Assembly (NCBI RefSeq): GCF_051846915.1
Contig: NZ_JBPYCR010000010.1
Coordinates: 1-64,000 of the forward strand
DNA length: 64,000 nt
Origin: JBPYCR01 sp051846915
Lineage (GTDB): Bacteria > Bacillota > Bacilli > Bacillales > Amphibacillaceae
Direction of reading: 5' to 3'
In this document: positions 16,584-26,601 of the stretch, piece after piece
How positions within the stretch are numbered: position 1 is the stretch's first letter
Layout: every line of letters begins with the position of its first letter
The notes under the pieces: model-generated
The model's input: only the letters and a program-made list of their open reading frames with translations
What the model was told of the DNA's origin: nothing
Database searches by the model: none
Position numbers and translations under genes: made by a program

Positions 16584-16733
16584 AATCGCCTATAATGCAT
16601 CAATGCATGTTAATTTTTGAAAAGCGTTTATAACGATAGACAAACAAAATTTCTCCGCTTATTATCAGTCATTTATGAAAAAACTATCCATTGCATTCAG
16701 CTTCATACGTTCATTTGGAATATACTTGTATGT

Positions 16734-16761
16734 AAAAAAAGAACACCTGTACTAGGTGTCC
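16734..16761 (-). terminator. hfq terminator
   Basis: GACACCT-AGTAC-AGGTGTTC stem on the minus strand followed by TTTTTTT, 12 bp below the hfq stop. The remaining ~170 bp towards spoVK hold no other feature I can support. Confidence 0.85.
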
Positions 16762-16772
16762 TTTATAACTCT

Positions 16773-16997
16773 TCATTCACTTTCGATCGAAATGTTTTTA
16801 ACCGGAGCAAAAGTAGAAATAGCATGCTTATAAAGTAGTTGCTGCTTTCCATCTGATTCTAATAATACGGTAAAATTGTCAAATGCTTTTATAATCCCTC
16901 TTAATTGAAAACCATTTGTCAAAAAAACAGTTACTGGTACATGTTGTTTTCTCAATTGATTTAAGTATTGATCTTGAATATTAACCGCTTGGGCCAT
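16773..16997 (-). CDS. hfq: RNA chaperone Hfq
   Basis: 74-residue Sm-like RNA chaperone. Sm1 motif NGFQLRGIIKAFDNFTVLL and Sm2 motif YKHAIST are clear, and the N-terminal QDQYLNQLRK helix is standard. In Firmicutes its role in sRNA regulation is limited. Its ATG follows the miaA stop by 40 bp, the usual miaA-hfq operon. Confidence 0.97.
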   Translation of the reverse strand: MAQAVNIQDQYLNQLRKQHVPVTVFLTNGFQLRGIIKAFDNFTVLLESDGKQQLLYKHAISTFAPVKNISIESE

Positions 16998-17037
16998 GAT
17001 CGCTTCCTCCTTATTTCTATCTATGTTATAATAATTT

Positions 17038-17973
17038 CTATTTAACTCCTACGACTCCTGCTAAATCGTTTAAAATTGTTCGGAAACTTTCAGAGGCGTT
17101 ATCAGGCGTGATAGGATACCATTGTATATTCATCTTATTCTTGAACCACGTATACTGGCGTTTCGCATACCTTCTGGAGTTTCGCTTAAATAATTCAATC
17201 GAATCTTCCATTGACTGTTCCCCTTTTATATATGAAAGAAACTCCTTATATCCGATTGCTTTCATGGCAGTGCTTTTTTCATACCCTTTGTCATACAGTA
17301 GTTTTACTTCATCAATCAATCCATTTGCGATCATTTGATCACATCGTTTATTAATCTGATTATACAGTATGGACCGTTCCATTTCTAATCCTATGAAAAA
17401 AATATTGTAAAGCGGCTCCTTATTCTCATGTTTATGATGATCTGACATTGGGGTGCCTGTTGTTTCATAGATTTCCAATGCGCGAATCACGCGTCTATAA
17501 TTATTTGGATGAATTTTGTGAGCTTGGTGTGGGTCAATTCTTTTTAATTCGTTATGTAAATATTCAGCTCCCTTTTCATTAACGAGACGTTCCAATTCCG
17601 CAGTGTAGTCTGGATTTCTTTTATGGTTCGAAAAGCTATATCCATATATTGCAGCTTGTATATACAAGCCACTGCCACCGACAATGATAGGGAGTTTAGA
17701 TTTTGCTGTAATACTATTCACATATTTTTCTACATTATACTGAAAATCAGCCGCTGTAAAATCTTCATCCGGTGGAATTATATCGAGCATGTAATGGTTA
17801 ATCCCTTTCATTTCTTCACTCGTAATTTTAGCTGTGCCAACGTCCATCCCTTTATAAACTTGCATGGCATCTCCGTTTATCACTTCTCCGTTAAATGCTT
17901 TTGCCATTTCAATGCTAAGTGTTGTTTTTCCTACGGCAGTAGGACCTACAATTGCAACTACTGTTTTTTTCAC
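17038..17973 (-). CDS. miaA: tRNA dimethylallyltransferase MiaA
   Basis: 311-residue enzyme adding dimethylallyl to A37 of tRNAs reading U-starting codons. P-loop GPTAVGKTTLS at the N-terminus, DAMQVYKGMDVGTAK substrate motif, and the C-terminal RYAKRQYTWFKNK region are all typical. First gene of the miaA-hfq pair. Confidence 0.97.
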   Translation of the reverse strand: MKKTVVAIVGPTAVGKTTLSIEMAKAFNGEVINGDAMQVYKGMDVGTAKITSEEMKGINHYMLDIIPPDEDFTAADFQYNVEKYVNSITAKSKLPIIVGGSGLYIQAAIYGYSFSNHKRNPDYTAELERLVNEKGAEYLHNELKRIDPHQAHKIHPNNYRRVIRALEIYETTGTPMSDHHKHENKEPLYNIFFIGLEMERSILYNQINKRCDQMIANGLIDEVKLLYDKGYEKSTAMKAIGYKEFLSYIKGEQSMEDSIELFKRNSRRYAKRQYTWFKNKMNIQWYPITPDNASESFRTILNDLAGVVGVK

Positions 17974-17998
17974 TTGTATTCCCCTAAGTCACTATTAT

Positions 17999-18448
17999 TC
18001 ATTCATAAGCGAGATAAGCCTGAAGCATCCAAACATATTTTTCGAGCTTCATTTGCAGCGATATAAGTAAGTCGGCAGTTGGCTCGTCCCCTCTTTCTGA
18101 TGCCAGTGGTATTCCTGTTTGTTTAATTTCTTCGATCAGTTGTTTATAATCATTTGTTAGTTGTAAGATCATTTCACTCTCTTTATCATCTGCGCTTGCT
18201 TCCTCGATGCTTGCCTCTTTTACATATTTGATCATAGTTGCAAAAGGCTTTCCATCAATCATTAAGATACGCTCAGCAATATCGTCGACGTCTTTGGCAA
18301 ACACGGTATACATTTCTTCAAAGGTTTGATGCAGCTGAAAAAAGTGCCTTCCTTGGACAAACCAGTGATATCGATGCAACTTAACATATAAAACAAATGA
18401 ATTAGCGAGCAGTTGATTTAAGAAGTTAATTAATTTTTGATTATCCAT
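17999..18448 (-). CDS. dps: Dps/MrgA-like ferritin, DNA protection during starvation
   Basis: 149-residue Dps-family ferritin-like protein forming a 12-mer that oxidises and stores iron. The intersubunit ferroxidase ligands are visible: HRYHWFVQGRHFFQLHQTFEEMY and the DDIAERIL segment. It lies between mutL and miaA, which is not the B. subtilis arrangement. No PerR box was recognised in the 57 bp upstream. GAGGTGA precedes the ATG. Confidence 0.93.
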   Translation of the reverse strand: MDNQKLINFLNQLLANSFVLYVKLHRYHWFVQGRHFFQLHQTFEEMYTVFAKDVDDIAERILMIDGKPFATMIKYVKEASIEEASADDKESEMILQLTNDYKQLIEEIKQTGIPLASERGDEPTADLLISLQMKLEKYVWMLQAYLAYE

Positions 18449-18505
18449 TATTCACCTCGGTACTTTTTTAATAGCTTTGTACAAGGTGAATCAATTTATA
18501 CCTAT

Positions 18506-20377
18506 TTACATAATTCGTTTAAACATTTTTTCAATTTCGTATTTGCTAAATTGAATAATGATCGGTCTCCCATGTGGACATGTAAATGGATCTGAACACA
18601 AGCGTAACTCGTCAAGAAGTTTTTCCATATCAGTTTTGTTTAAATAATGATTTGCTTTAATCGATCGTTTGCATGACATTAAAATAGCTGATTCTTCACG
18701 TATTGATTCAATATTTATTTTTTCATTTCGTATAATTTGCTCAATTAACTCACGAATGATTCCTTCTTCCTGACCCGTTGGGAACCAACTTGGATGAGAG
18801 CGTATAATAAAGGCTTGATCGCCAAAACTTTCAAAAAAGAGACCTACCTGTTCAAGAACATCGTGATATTCTTCTATAAATATCGTTTCTTGTTTTGAAA
18901 AGTCAAACGTCATAGGGATCAATAACTGTTGTAATTCATTATTTGGTGTAGCTAATTCTTTTTTAAAATATTCATATTTTATTCTTTCTTGGGCGGCATG
19001 CTGATCCACCATGTATAGACCTTTTTCATTTTGAGCTAATATATAAGTTCCTTCATACTGTCCAATCGGATAGAGTGGCGGGATGCGAATATCATTTACA
19101 TCTGCTGTTTCATCATCAACTTCTTTTCCAGACACAGGATCGATAGAATGATCTGAATCCAAGTCTATTTCTTGTTTATAGAATGTGTTAGGCGGCTTCA
19201 CGATCCCATTATAATCTTCACTAATTGTATTAGTCTTCTGATATGAAGTTGGTACGTTATCCTTAATGATCTGGGCATCTGAAACGGGATCCATTGAATT
19301 TTGCTTATGATCATCCACCTGTGGTTGCAGATGAAATGATTGCTGTAATGTTTCTTCTTTTTCAGTTCTTTCCCTTTTATGCTCCGGAATTAACGTTTCG
19401 GTACGAAATTTTTTCTTGATCATCGATTCGATTGCGTCAATAAGTTCCCTTTCTTTACTAAAACGTACTTCCAATTTCGTAGGGTGCACGTTTACATCTA
19501 CAAGAATGGGATCCATGTCGATAGATAGAACAACAATAGGTGAACGATGAATCGGAAGCAACGTATGATAGGCTCGATTAATGGCATGTACTAAAGGCAA
19601 ACTTTTAATATAACGCCCATTTATTATGGTTGAAATAAACGAACGAGATGCTCTTGTTACTTCCGGTACTGAGATATAACCTGTAATAGTAAAATCCAAT
19701 GTAGTTTGCGAGACGGGAAGCATTTTTTTAGCAACACTCATACCGTACACTTTTGCGATTACTTGTAATAAATCTCCTGTACCTGCGGAATGAAATAAAC
19801 TTTTATTATTATGAGTTGCTTCAAAACGTATTTCAGGATGTGCCAAAGCTAATTTATTAATGACATCTGTTATGTGTGAAAGCTCCGTATGAATTGTTTT
19901 CATATACTTCAAACGGGCAGGTGTATTAAAAAATAGATCGCGTACCGTTATTTCTGTTCCCTGACGAGCATCTGCCTTCTTCCTTTCGGTGATATTTCCC
20001 CCATGAATGGTCAAATACGTACTTGCCTGATTTCCGGGAGATGTTTTAACAGATAGCTTACTGACGGAAGCAATACTGGCTAATGCTTCTCCGCGAAAAC
20101 CGAGTGATCTAACATGAAAGAGATCTGCCTCTCGCTTTATTTTACTCGTGGCATGCCTTAAAAAAGCGCGTTCACAGTCTTCCGCTGTCATACCTTCTCC
20201 ATTGTCAATAATTTTTATTTGCTTGAGCCCTGCCTCATGAATGTCAAGCTTAATCCATGTACTATTTGCGTCAATGCTGTTTTCGATTAATTCTTTGACG
20301 ACAGAAGCAGGCCTTTCCACGACTTCTCCCGCCGCGATTTTGTTTGCAAGTATGTCTGGGAGTTGGATGATCTTCAA
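18506..20377 (-). CDS. mutL: DNA mismatch repair endonuclease MutL
   Basis: 623-residue MutL. N-terminal GHKL ATPase: NKIAAGEVVERP, DNGEGM, and GFRGEALASI. C-terminal endonuclease site: DQHA-x2-E-x4-E (DQHAAQERIKYE), CKRSIKAN and CPHGRP, so this is the nicking type found in bacteria lacking MutH. TTG at 20377 was chosen over TTG at 20386 for its nine-nucleotide spacing to AAAGGG and the M-x-x-IQLP start. A ~450-bp structured repeat separates it from mutS. Confidence 0.96.
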   Translation of the reverse strand: MKIIQLPDILANKIAAGEVVERPASVVKELIENSIDANSTWIKLDIHEAGLKQIKIIDNGEGMTAEDCERAFLRHATSKIKREADLFHVRSLGFRGEALASIASVSKLSVKTSPGNQASTYLTIHGGNITERKKADARQGTEITVRDLFFNTPARLKYMKTIHTELSHITDVINKLALAHPEIRFEATHNNKSLFHSAGTGDLLQVIAKVYGMSVAKKMLPVSQTTLDFTITGYISVPEVTRASRSFISTIINGRYIKSLPLVHAINRAYHTLLPIHRSPIVVLSIDMDPILVDVNVHPTKLEVRFSKERELIDAIESMIKKKFRTETLIPEHKRERTEKEETLQQSFHLQPQVDDHKQNSMDPVSDAQIIKDNVPTSYQKTNTISEDYNGIVKPPNTFYKQEIDLDSDHSIDPVSGKEVDDETADVNDIRIPPLYPIGQYEGTYILAQNEKGLYMVDQHAAQERIKYEYFKKELATPNNELQQLLIPMTFDFSKQETIFIEEYHDVLEQVGLFFESFGDQAFIIRSHPSWFPTGQEEGIIRELIEQIIRNEKINIESIREESAILMSCKRSIKANHYLNKTDMEKLLDELRLCSDPFTCPHGRPIIIQFSKYEIEKMFKRIM

Positions 20378-20392
20378 AGTAAACAACCCTTT

Positions 20393-20848
20393 CTTTAAGA
20401 GGTAAGAAAGTATAAATTTTTCGCATAGCTGTCTAGCTTCGACGTACAGGAAGTTCTAGTGCAAATCTTTTCGGTGGGGCGAGCATTTACGCGCAGTCCC
20501 AGGCGACGCCACAGGACGTGGCGTTCTAAGCCTGCCAGCCCAGAAACTAGGCGACTTCCCGCAGCGCCTTACGATAAAGAAGACTTGCCGATTGGCTTTA
20601 GACAGAGGCTTAGTCGCCCTTATGCCCTTGGGTGAAAGTTATCATCGATTCGCACAGGTAAAGGAGGGCCAACTAAATACGCCCTCCCGCGCCAACGTTG
20701 GCATACCCCTTTTGCAGGGGCATGATTCCTTTATCTAGGATAGTTTGGAATGTTCGATTAAAACCGCCACTTTGCGTGGCAACATCGAACCACCAGCTTT
20801 GAGCTGGCGCAGTCGCTACGTTTCTAAGCAGGGCGCTTGCGCTTTTCT
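20393..20848 (-). repeat. Structured intergenic repeat, copy A (between mutS and mutL)
   Basis: The whole gap from the mutS stop codon to the mutL ribosome binding site is filled by a GC-richer sequence that recurs at 60311-60912. Shared blocks include GCATAGCTGTCTAGCTTCGA at one end, the GGTGGGGCGAGCATTTACGC block, and GCGCTTGCGCTTTTCTT at the other. Many short hairpins are visible, e.g. CCAGCTTTGAGCTGG near 20793, GCGCCAACGTTGGC near 20691 and CGCCACTTTGCGTGGC near 20765. No convincing open frame. The terminal TGTCTAGCT / AAAAGCGCAAGCGC motifs resemble repeats common in Bacillaceae genomes. Strand is given relative to flanking genes. Confidence 0.85.
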
Positions 20849-23431
20849 TTAAGACTGTTTATTACGGGCAAGTTTTTGTAAACGATTTAATTCATTCATC
20901 GCTTCAAGTGGAGTCATATCAAATAAATTAATTTTCTTAAGTTCACGAATCACTTTGTTTCCCGATGGTAGGGCGTCTTTTTCATTTGGATCCGGTGCAA
21001 AAAAAGTTAACTGGCCTGCTTCGTCCGCTTCATTGTTCTCCGAAGAACTAACTTTTTCAGTGTTTTCCAATTGCGTTAATATTTTATTTGCGCGATCAAT
21101 TAGAGATTGCGGTAAATCGGCGAGTTTGGCCACGTGAATGCCATAACTTTCATCGGCGGCACCTTCTTCAATTTGATGTAGAAATACAACATTCCCCTCG
21201 AATTCTTCCGCACGAACATGTACGTTTTTTAATCGCTTCATTGATTCTTCCAATGTAGTTAATTCATGATAGTGAGTTGAAAATAAAGTTTTTGCCCCTA
21301 CATGATCATGAATATGTTCAATAATAGCTTGTGCTAGAGCCATTCCATCATAAGTACTTGTCCCTCGTCCGATTTCATCAAGCAATATTAAACTCTGATT
21401 TGTCGCATGACTGATAGCATGGTTTGCTTCGAGCATTTCGACCATGAATGTACTTTGTCCTGCAACAAGGTCATCGGCCGCGCCGATTCTGGTGAAGATT
21501 TGGTCAAATAAAAGCAGTTTAGCCTTTTCTGCAGGTACAAAACAACCAATTTGTGCCATGATCACCGTATGTGCCAATTGACGCATATATGTACTTTTAC
21601 CTGACATGTTCGGCCCGGTAATTAAAAGCATATTCTTTTCTTCATTCAACACAATATCATTCGGTACAAATTCCCCGTCACTCATAACTTGTTCTACAAC
21701 TGGATGTCTACCCTTTTTTATATGAAGCTCCTGACTGTCGAAGGTGGGGCGAATGTAATCATTTGTCTCACTGACAGCGGCAAACGATTGAAGCACATCG
21801 ATTTTACTAATAGTAGCAGCTAATTGCTGAAAATGTGGGATATGCTCCTTCATTTGTTCACGAATTTGAATGAATAAATTATATTCCAGCTCCACACTTT
21901 TTTCTTCTGCTTCCAAAATCAATTGTTCTTTTTCTTTCAATTCAGGCGTAATATACCGTTCTGCGTTCGCTAATGTTTGTTTTCGTTCATATTTTCCTTC
22001 TGGTATTAAATGTTTATTGGCATTTGTAATTTCAATAAAATAACCAAACACCCGGTTATATCCAATTTTTAGCGATTTAATGCCTGTCTCTTCTTTTTCT
22101 TTTCGTTCGAGTTCAGCAATCCATTTTTTTCCGTTTCTTGATGCATCACGATATGTATCCAATTGCTCATTAAAACCGTCCTTAATGATGGAACCGTCTT
22201 TTATTGAGATTGGCGGGTTGTCTATTAAACTACTTTCCAACAACGCCAACACATGATCTGGCAATGTCAACCGTTCATATAATTCTTGTAAATGAGAGGA
22301 GGAAAATTGTTGTAAAACTAATTTAACTTCTGGTATTTTCTCTAAAGATTGTTTTAACTGGATTAGATCACGTGCATTCACGTTTCCGAATGCAATTCTT
22401 CCAGACAATCGTTCCAAGTCATACACAGATTTTAATGTTTCTCGTAACTGGTCTCTCTCAATAAAATTTTTATAAAAGGATTCCACAATATTTTGTCGCT
22501 GCTCTATAAGCTGTAAATGCAATAAGGGTCGTTCAATCCATTTGCGTAGCATCCTTGCACCCATAGCAGTTACAGTATGATCCAATACAGATAATAAACT
22601 CCCATGTTTTCCTTTTTGCATGATAGATTCTGTTAGTTCCAGATTCCGTTTCGAGTACATATCCAATGAAAGATAGTCTTTTAATTCAATTACTTCCGCT
22701 GGTTTCAGGTGGTCTAAAGATCTTTTTTGTGTATGCTGAATATAGTTTAACAAGCGGCTGAAAGCTTTCATAATACGCTCATCATTAATATTATCGCAAA
22801 GACTCCTGTATTCAGCTGTAAAATCTACCTCTTTTTGGTAAGAGAGTGTGACATGCAACTTTTCTTGCAATTGAACCTGTAATTGTTCCGGAAAGTCAGG
22901 CGAAATGACGATTTCTTTAATGGATCTATTATACAATTCATGAATAATCGCTTCCCAGCCCGTTGTGAATATAATTGCACTATTTTCACCAGTAGATAAG
23001 TCATTGTAAATAATAACATATGAGCCATCCTGGAAATGGCTTAAGCTGGCGATATAATTGCTTTTACGATCGTCAAGCATAGAACTTTCCATAACAGTTC
23101 CTGGTGTAATTAACTGGACAACCTCTCTTTTAACTACCCCTACCGCTTCCTTAGGATCTTCTACTTGTTCACAAACAGCTACTTTATACCCTTGCTCCAC
23201 GAGTGTTTTTATATAGTTTTCGGCTGAATGATGAGGCACGCCACACATTGGTATCGGTTCTTTCTGGCCTGAGTCGCGTTTCGTTAACGTTATCTCAAGT
23301 GCTTGTGATGCTTTTATTGCATCTTCAAAAAACATTTCATAGAAGTCACCAAGCCTAAAAAAAAGAAATGCATCCTGATGTTCCGCTTTTATACGTAAAT
23401 ATTGCTTCATCATAGGTGTATGTTTTGACAT
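20849..23431 (-). CDS. mutS: DNA mismatch recognition protein MutS
   Basis: 860-residue MutS1. Mismatch-binding Phe-x-Glu motif in GDFYEMF near the N-terminus, Walker A GPNMSGKST, and Walker B LLDEIGRGTSTYDG followed by STHYHELT; a C-terminal beta-clamp-binding-type region ends the protein. Binds mispairs and recruits MutL. ATG with GGAGG. Its stop codon abuts the structured repeat copy A. Confidence 0.98.
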   Translation of the reverse strand: MSKHTPMMKQYLRIKAEHQDAFLFFRLGDFYEMFFEDAIKASQALEITLTKRDSGQKEPIPMCGVPHHSAENYIKTLVEQGYKVAVCEQVEDPKEAVGVVKREVVQLITPGTVMESSMLDDRKSNYIASLSHFQDGSYVIIYNDLSTGENSAIIFTTGWEAIIHELYNRSIKEIVISPDFPEQLQVQLQEKLHVTLSYQKEVDFTAEYRSLCDNINDERIMKAFSRLLNYIQHTQKRSLDHLKPAEVIELKDYLSLDMYSKRNLELTESIMQKGKHGSLLSVLDHTVTAMGARMLRKWIERPLLHLQLIEQRQNIVESFYKNFIERDQLRETLKSVYDLERLSGRIAFGNVNARDLIQLKQSLEKIPEVKLVLQQFSSSHLQELYERLTLPDHVLALLESSLIDNPPISIKDGSIIKDGFNEQLDTYRDASRNGKKWIAELERKEKEETGIKSLKIGYNRVFGYFIEITNANKHLIPEGKYERKQTLANAERYITPELKEKEQLILEAEEKSVELEYNLFIQIREQMKEHIPHFQQLAATISKIDVLQSFAAVSETNDYIRPTFDSQELHIKKGRHPVVEQVMSDGEFVPNDIVLNEEKNMLLITGPNMSGKSTYMRQLAHTVIMAQIGCFVPAEKAKLLLFDQIFTRIGAADDLVAGQSTFMVEMLEANHAISHATNQSLILLDEIGRGTSTYDGMALAQAIIEHIHDHVGAKTLFSTHYHELTTLEESMKRLKNVHVRAEEFEGNVVFLHQIEEGAADESYGIHVAKLADLPQSLIDRANKILTQLENTEKVSSSENNEADEAGQLTFFAPDPNEKDALPSGNKVIRELKKINLFDMTPLEAMNELNRLQKLARNKQS

Positions 23432-23617
23432 ATTCCATCCTCCAAAACCCTTGAACTATCTCTGATGTCATTATAGCATAAGATGAAATTCAAAAGCGAC
23501 TCATCAATTTTCGATATTGTATCAAGCTTTATTATTCAATCATACGATATTAAAGAAAAAAACAGGTATACTTGTAATAGATACTTCATTTCACTTATTT
23601 TATTAGGACGTGTTACA

Positions 23618-24364
23618 ATGTTAACGAAAATTATTGCCCACAGAGGGGCTAGTCACGAAGCTCCGGAAAATACGCTACCTGCTTTTCAATTGGCATATGA
23701 AATTGGAGCGGAGGGCATAGAAACTGACGTGCATTTAACAAAAGATGGCGTTCCCGTACTCATGCACGATGAACACTTAAAGCGTACGACCGACGGTATA
23801 GGGTATATCAAGGATTATACATTGGAAGAGCTAAAGATATTTGATGCGGGAAGCTGGTTTTCCGATCAATATGCCGGTACTAAAATATTGTCCTTGGAAG
23901 AATTTTTGTTATGGGTGCGCCATAAAAATTTGTTAGTAAATATTGAGCTTAAAAACAATAAGATTGATTACTGTTACATTGAAAACATTATTTGTGAAAT
24001 GGTCAATCATTTTCAGGTGCAAAACCGTACGACGTTATCGAGTTTTAATCCGAAAAGTGTAATGAGACTGAAACAAATCGATCCAAAAATGGAAATTGCC
24101 CTTTTAACCTCAAAAGGCAAGAGGTCACTTATAAACTACGCAAAAAGGCTTGGCGCCGATGCATTACACATTAAGTATCGTCTAGTATCCGAAAAGTTCA
24201 TTAAACAATGCCAAAAACATAAAATGCCGGTTCGGGTTTATACTGTAAATAAAATGGCACATATGCAAAAATGTTTTCAATACGGTTGTGATGGGATATT
24301 TACGGATGTACCGAAGCGCGGTCTAATAAATCGCCAGTTGTATATGGAAAACAAACATGAATAA
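23618..24364 (+). CDS. Glycerophosphodiester phosphodiesterase
   Basis: 248-residue GDPD-family enzyme, hydrolysing glycerophosphodiesters to glycerol-3-phosphate and an alcohol. Catalytic motifs HRGASHEAPENTLPAF, ETDVHLTKDGVPVLMHDE and NIELKN are present. No signal peptide from the chosen start, so probably cytoplasmic. The frame is open back to 23483, but only the ATG at 23618 has a plausible AGGA site and gives the family N-terminus. Followed 14 bp later by rnz; divergent from mutS. Confidence 0.9.
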   Translation: MLTKIIAHRGASHEAPENTLPAFQLAYEIGAEGIETDVHLTKDGVPVLMHDEHLKRTTDGIGYIKDYTLEELKIFDAGSWFSDQYAGTKILSLEEFLLWVRHKNLLVNIELKNNKIDYCYIENIICEMVNHFQVQNRTTLSSFNPKSVMRLKQIDPKMEIALLTSKGKRSLINYAKRLGADALHIKYRLVSEKFIKQCQKHKMPVRVYTVNKMAHMQKCFQYGCDGIFTDVPKRGLINRQLYMENKHE

Positions 24365-24378
24365 GGAGATTGTTCATT

Positions 24379-25293
24379 ATGGAGATTACTTTTCTTGGTA
24401 CAGGTGCAGGCGTTCCATCTAAACAACGCAACGTATCATCTCTTGCGTTATCGCTTCTGCAGGAAATAAATAGTGTATGGCTGTTTGATTGTGGTGAAGG
24501 AACGCAGCATCAATTGCTACATACACATGTGAAACCGTCAAAGATAAATAAAGTATTTATTACCCATTTGCATGGAGATCATTTATTTGGACTTCCTGGA
24601 TTTCTGAGTAGCAGATCTTTCTTGGGAGGGGATGATTTATTGACCGTTTACGGACCTCCCGGAATTAAAACCTATATCGAAACAAGCCTGGGATTAAGTG
24701 ATACACATACATCTTATCCAATGAATGTCATCGAATTGTCAGATGAAATTGTTTTTGAAAATGATTATTTCATTGTTTACTGTAAAGAACTTGATCATCG
24801 TATTCAAAGCTTTGGTTTTCGGATTGTTGAAAAAGATAAACGAGGATCATTATTGGTGGAACGACTAAAAAAAGCTGGTATTCCTCCGGGGCCCATTTAC
24901 ACAGAAATAAAAAACAAGGAAGAAGTTACGTTGCCGAATGGTCAAAAACTGAACACATCCCCTTTCCATGGTCCGACTAAGAAAGGAAGAATCATTACCA
25001 TCCTTGGAGATACGAGGTATTCCAATAACCATGAATCGTTCGTTCAACAGTCAGATCTACTTATACACGAAGCAACATTTAGCAAAACAAAGGCGGACTT
25101 AGCGAGGAAATACTTCCATTCCACTACAACAGAAGCTGCTCAGTTAGCTAAAGATAGCCATGTTAAGAAGCTGGTTTTAAACCATGTGTCATCGCGTTAT
25201 CAGCAGAAAGATTTTTCTGTTTTATTGGAAGAAGCAAGAACCCTTTTCCCGAATACAATATTAGCACATGACTTTCTTACTGTTGAAATCTAA
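24379..25293 (+). CDS. rnz: Ribonuclease Z
   Basis: 304-residue metallo-beta-lactamase-fold endonuclease that matures tRNA 3' ends. Zinc motif THLHGDHLFGLPG, LGTGAGVPS at the N-terminus, GDTRYS, and the C-terminal NHVSSRY are characteristic. AAGGAG stands ten nucleotides before the ATG; an in-frame TTG nine bases upstream sits too close to that site. Likely cotranscribed with the GDPD gene; convergent with dinB. Confidence 0.96.
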   Translation: MEITFLGTGAGVPSKQRNVSSLALSLLQEINSVWLFDCGEGTQHQLLHTHVKPSKINKVFITHLHGDHLFGLPGFLSSRSFLGGDDLLTVYGPPGIKTYIETSLGLSDTHTSYPMNVIELSDEIVFENDYFIVYCKELDHRIQSFGFRIVEKDKRGSLLVERLKKAGIPPGPIYTEIKNKEEVTLPNGQKLNTSPFHGPTKKGRIITILGDTRYSNNHESFVQQSDLLIHEATFSKTKADLARKYFHSTTTEAAQLAKDSHVKKLVLNHVSSRYQQKDFSVLLEEARTLFPNTILAHDFLTVEI

Positions 25294-25356
25294 ACATACT
25301 GTTACTAAAACCGATATCATGACTGTAGTTTATGTAAATGAATATCATCATCCGTT

Positions 25357-26538
25357 TTATTTTTTAAATGGAATAAACACATTTTTTCCGTACTTTTTTG
25401 TCAGTTGGTCAATTGTTAATTGCAGTTTATCCCGTTCAATCTCTTTTTCAAATGAAAATAAATCGAGCTGTTTTGTAACTTTATGTTTTTCAGCAACGTC
25501 TTGGACCGTAATTCCCAACAATCGAATTGGTTCTAAGTTCCAATGTTGATAAAAAAGATCCATTGCTACATACAAAATTTTTGTTTTCTCTTGTATATAC
25601 TCATTCAGCTTTTTACTTCTAGTGATCGTTTTTCGGTCACTGTATCTAATCATAAGCTGCACGGTAAGTCCAACAGCATTCCGACGTTGTAATCGTTTTT
25701 CCACTTTGGAAGCTAATTGATCAAGTTGCGTGCGGATCTCGTTTTCATCGGTTGTATCGAACGGCAATGTTTGAGAACTTCCCACACTTTTAAAGTCATG
25801 GACCGCCTCCGGATCAACAGGTCTAGAATCGATACCATTTGCGCGGTTTTTCAACCTTTCGCCGTTAATCCCAAGCAGTTGTGAAAGCTGATACACATCG
25901 CCTTTAGCTAATTCACCTATTGTTGTTATGTTGATTTGATGCAGTTTAACAGCTGTCTTATTTCCTACCCCATACATTTTTTCAATCGGCAGTTGCCACA
26001 TCTTTTGTGGTAAATCCCGAATTCTCAATACTGTTATTCCTAAAGGTTTTTTCATATCAGAAGCCATTTTTGCCAAAAATTTATTAGGACCAATGCCAAT
26101 ACTACAAGGCAAATCAAGCGTTTGTAACATTCTTTTTTGCAGCAGTTTTGCTGTCTCTAGTGGATCGGATTGGATATTTGTAATGTCCATATATCCTTCA
26201 TCAATTGATACTGGTTGAACATAAGGTGTAATTTCTCTCATCATTTTGAATAGCTTTTCCGAAGCTGAACGATAACGGTCAAAATTTGGACGTAAGACGA
26301 TCAAATCGGGGCACAACTTCATCGCCTGCCATAACGGCATAGTTGTTTTCACCCCTTTAGCTCTCGCTTCATAACTGCTCGTCACGATTATCCCTTTTCT
26401 TTCTTCAGGATTACCGGCGATTGCTATAGGTTTATTTTTAAGGTCAGGATGGTAAATCCGTTCAACGGAAGCATAAAAACAATTCATGTCAATATGAAGA
26501 ATAATACGTCGTTTTTTTGATTGAATTATTGTGATCAC
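25357..26538 (-). CDS. dinB: Y-family DNA polymerase IV
   Basis: 393-residue translesion polymerase (PolY1/YqjH type). Catalytic acids in HIDMNCFYASVE and VSIDEGYMD, helix-hairpin-helix VGNKTAVKL, and little-finger domain behind it; a QLDLF-type clamp-binding motif (KQLDLFSF) is near the C-terminus. The annotated GTG at 26538 overlaps the ribosome binding site AAGGGTGATC; an ATT five codons in would have better spacing and give MQSKKRRIILHIDM. No LexA box was seen upstream. Confidence 0.95.
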   Translation of the reverse strand: MITIIQSKKRRIILHIDMNCFYASVERIYHPDLKNKPIAIAGNPEERKGIIVTSSYEARAKGVKTTMPLWQAMKLCPDLIVLRPNFDRYRSASEKLFKMMREITPYVQPVSIDEGYMDITNIQSDPLETAKLLQKRMLQTLDLPCSIGIGPNKFLAKMASDMKKPLGITVLRIRDLPQKMWQLPIEKMYGVGNKTAVKLHQINITTIGELAKGDVYQLSQLLGINGERLKNRANGIDSRPVDPEAVHDFKSVGSSQTLPFDTTDENEIRTQLDQLASKVEKRLQRRNAVGLTVQLMIRYSDRKTITRSKKLNEYIQEKTKILYVAMDLFYQHWNLEPIRLLGITVQDVAEKHKVTKQLDLFSFEKEIERDKLQLTIDQLTKKYGKNVFIPFKK

Positions 26539-26601
26539 CCTTTTCGACTCTGCACTACCAAATCACCATCCACCTATTACAAATGCAAAAGTTACGTTTG
26601 G

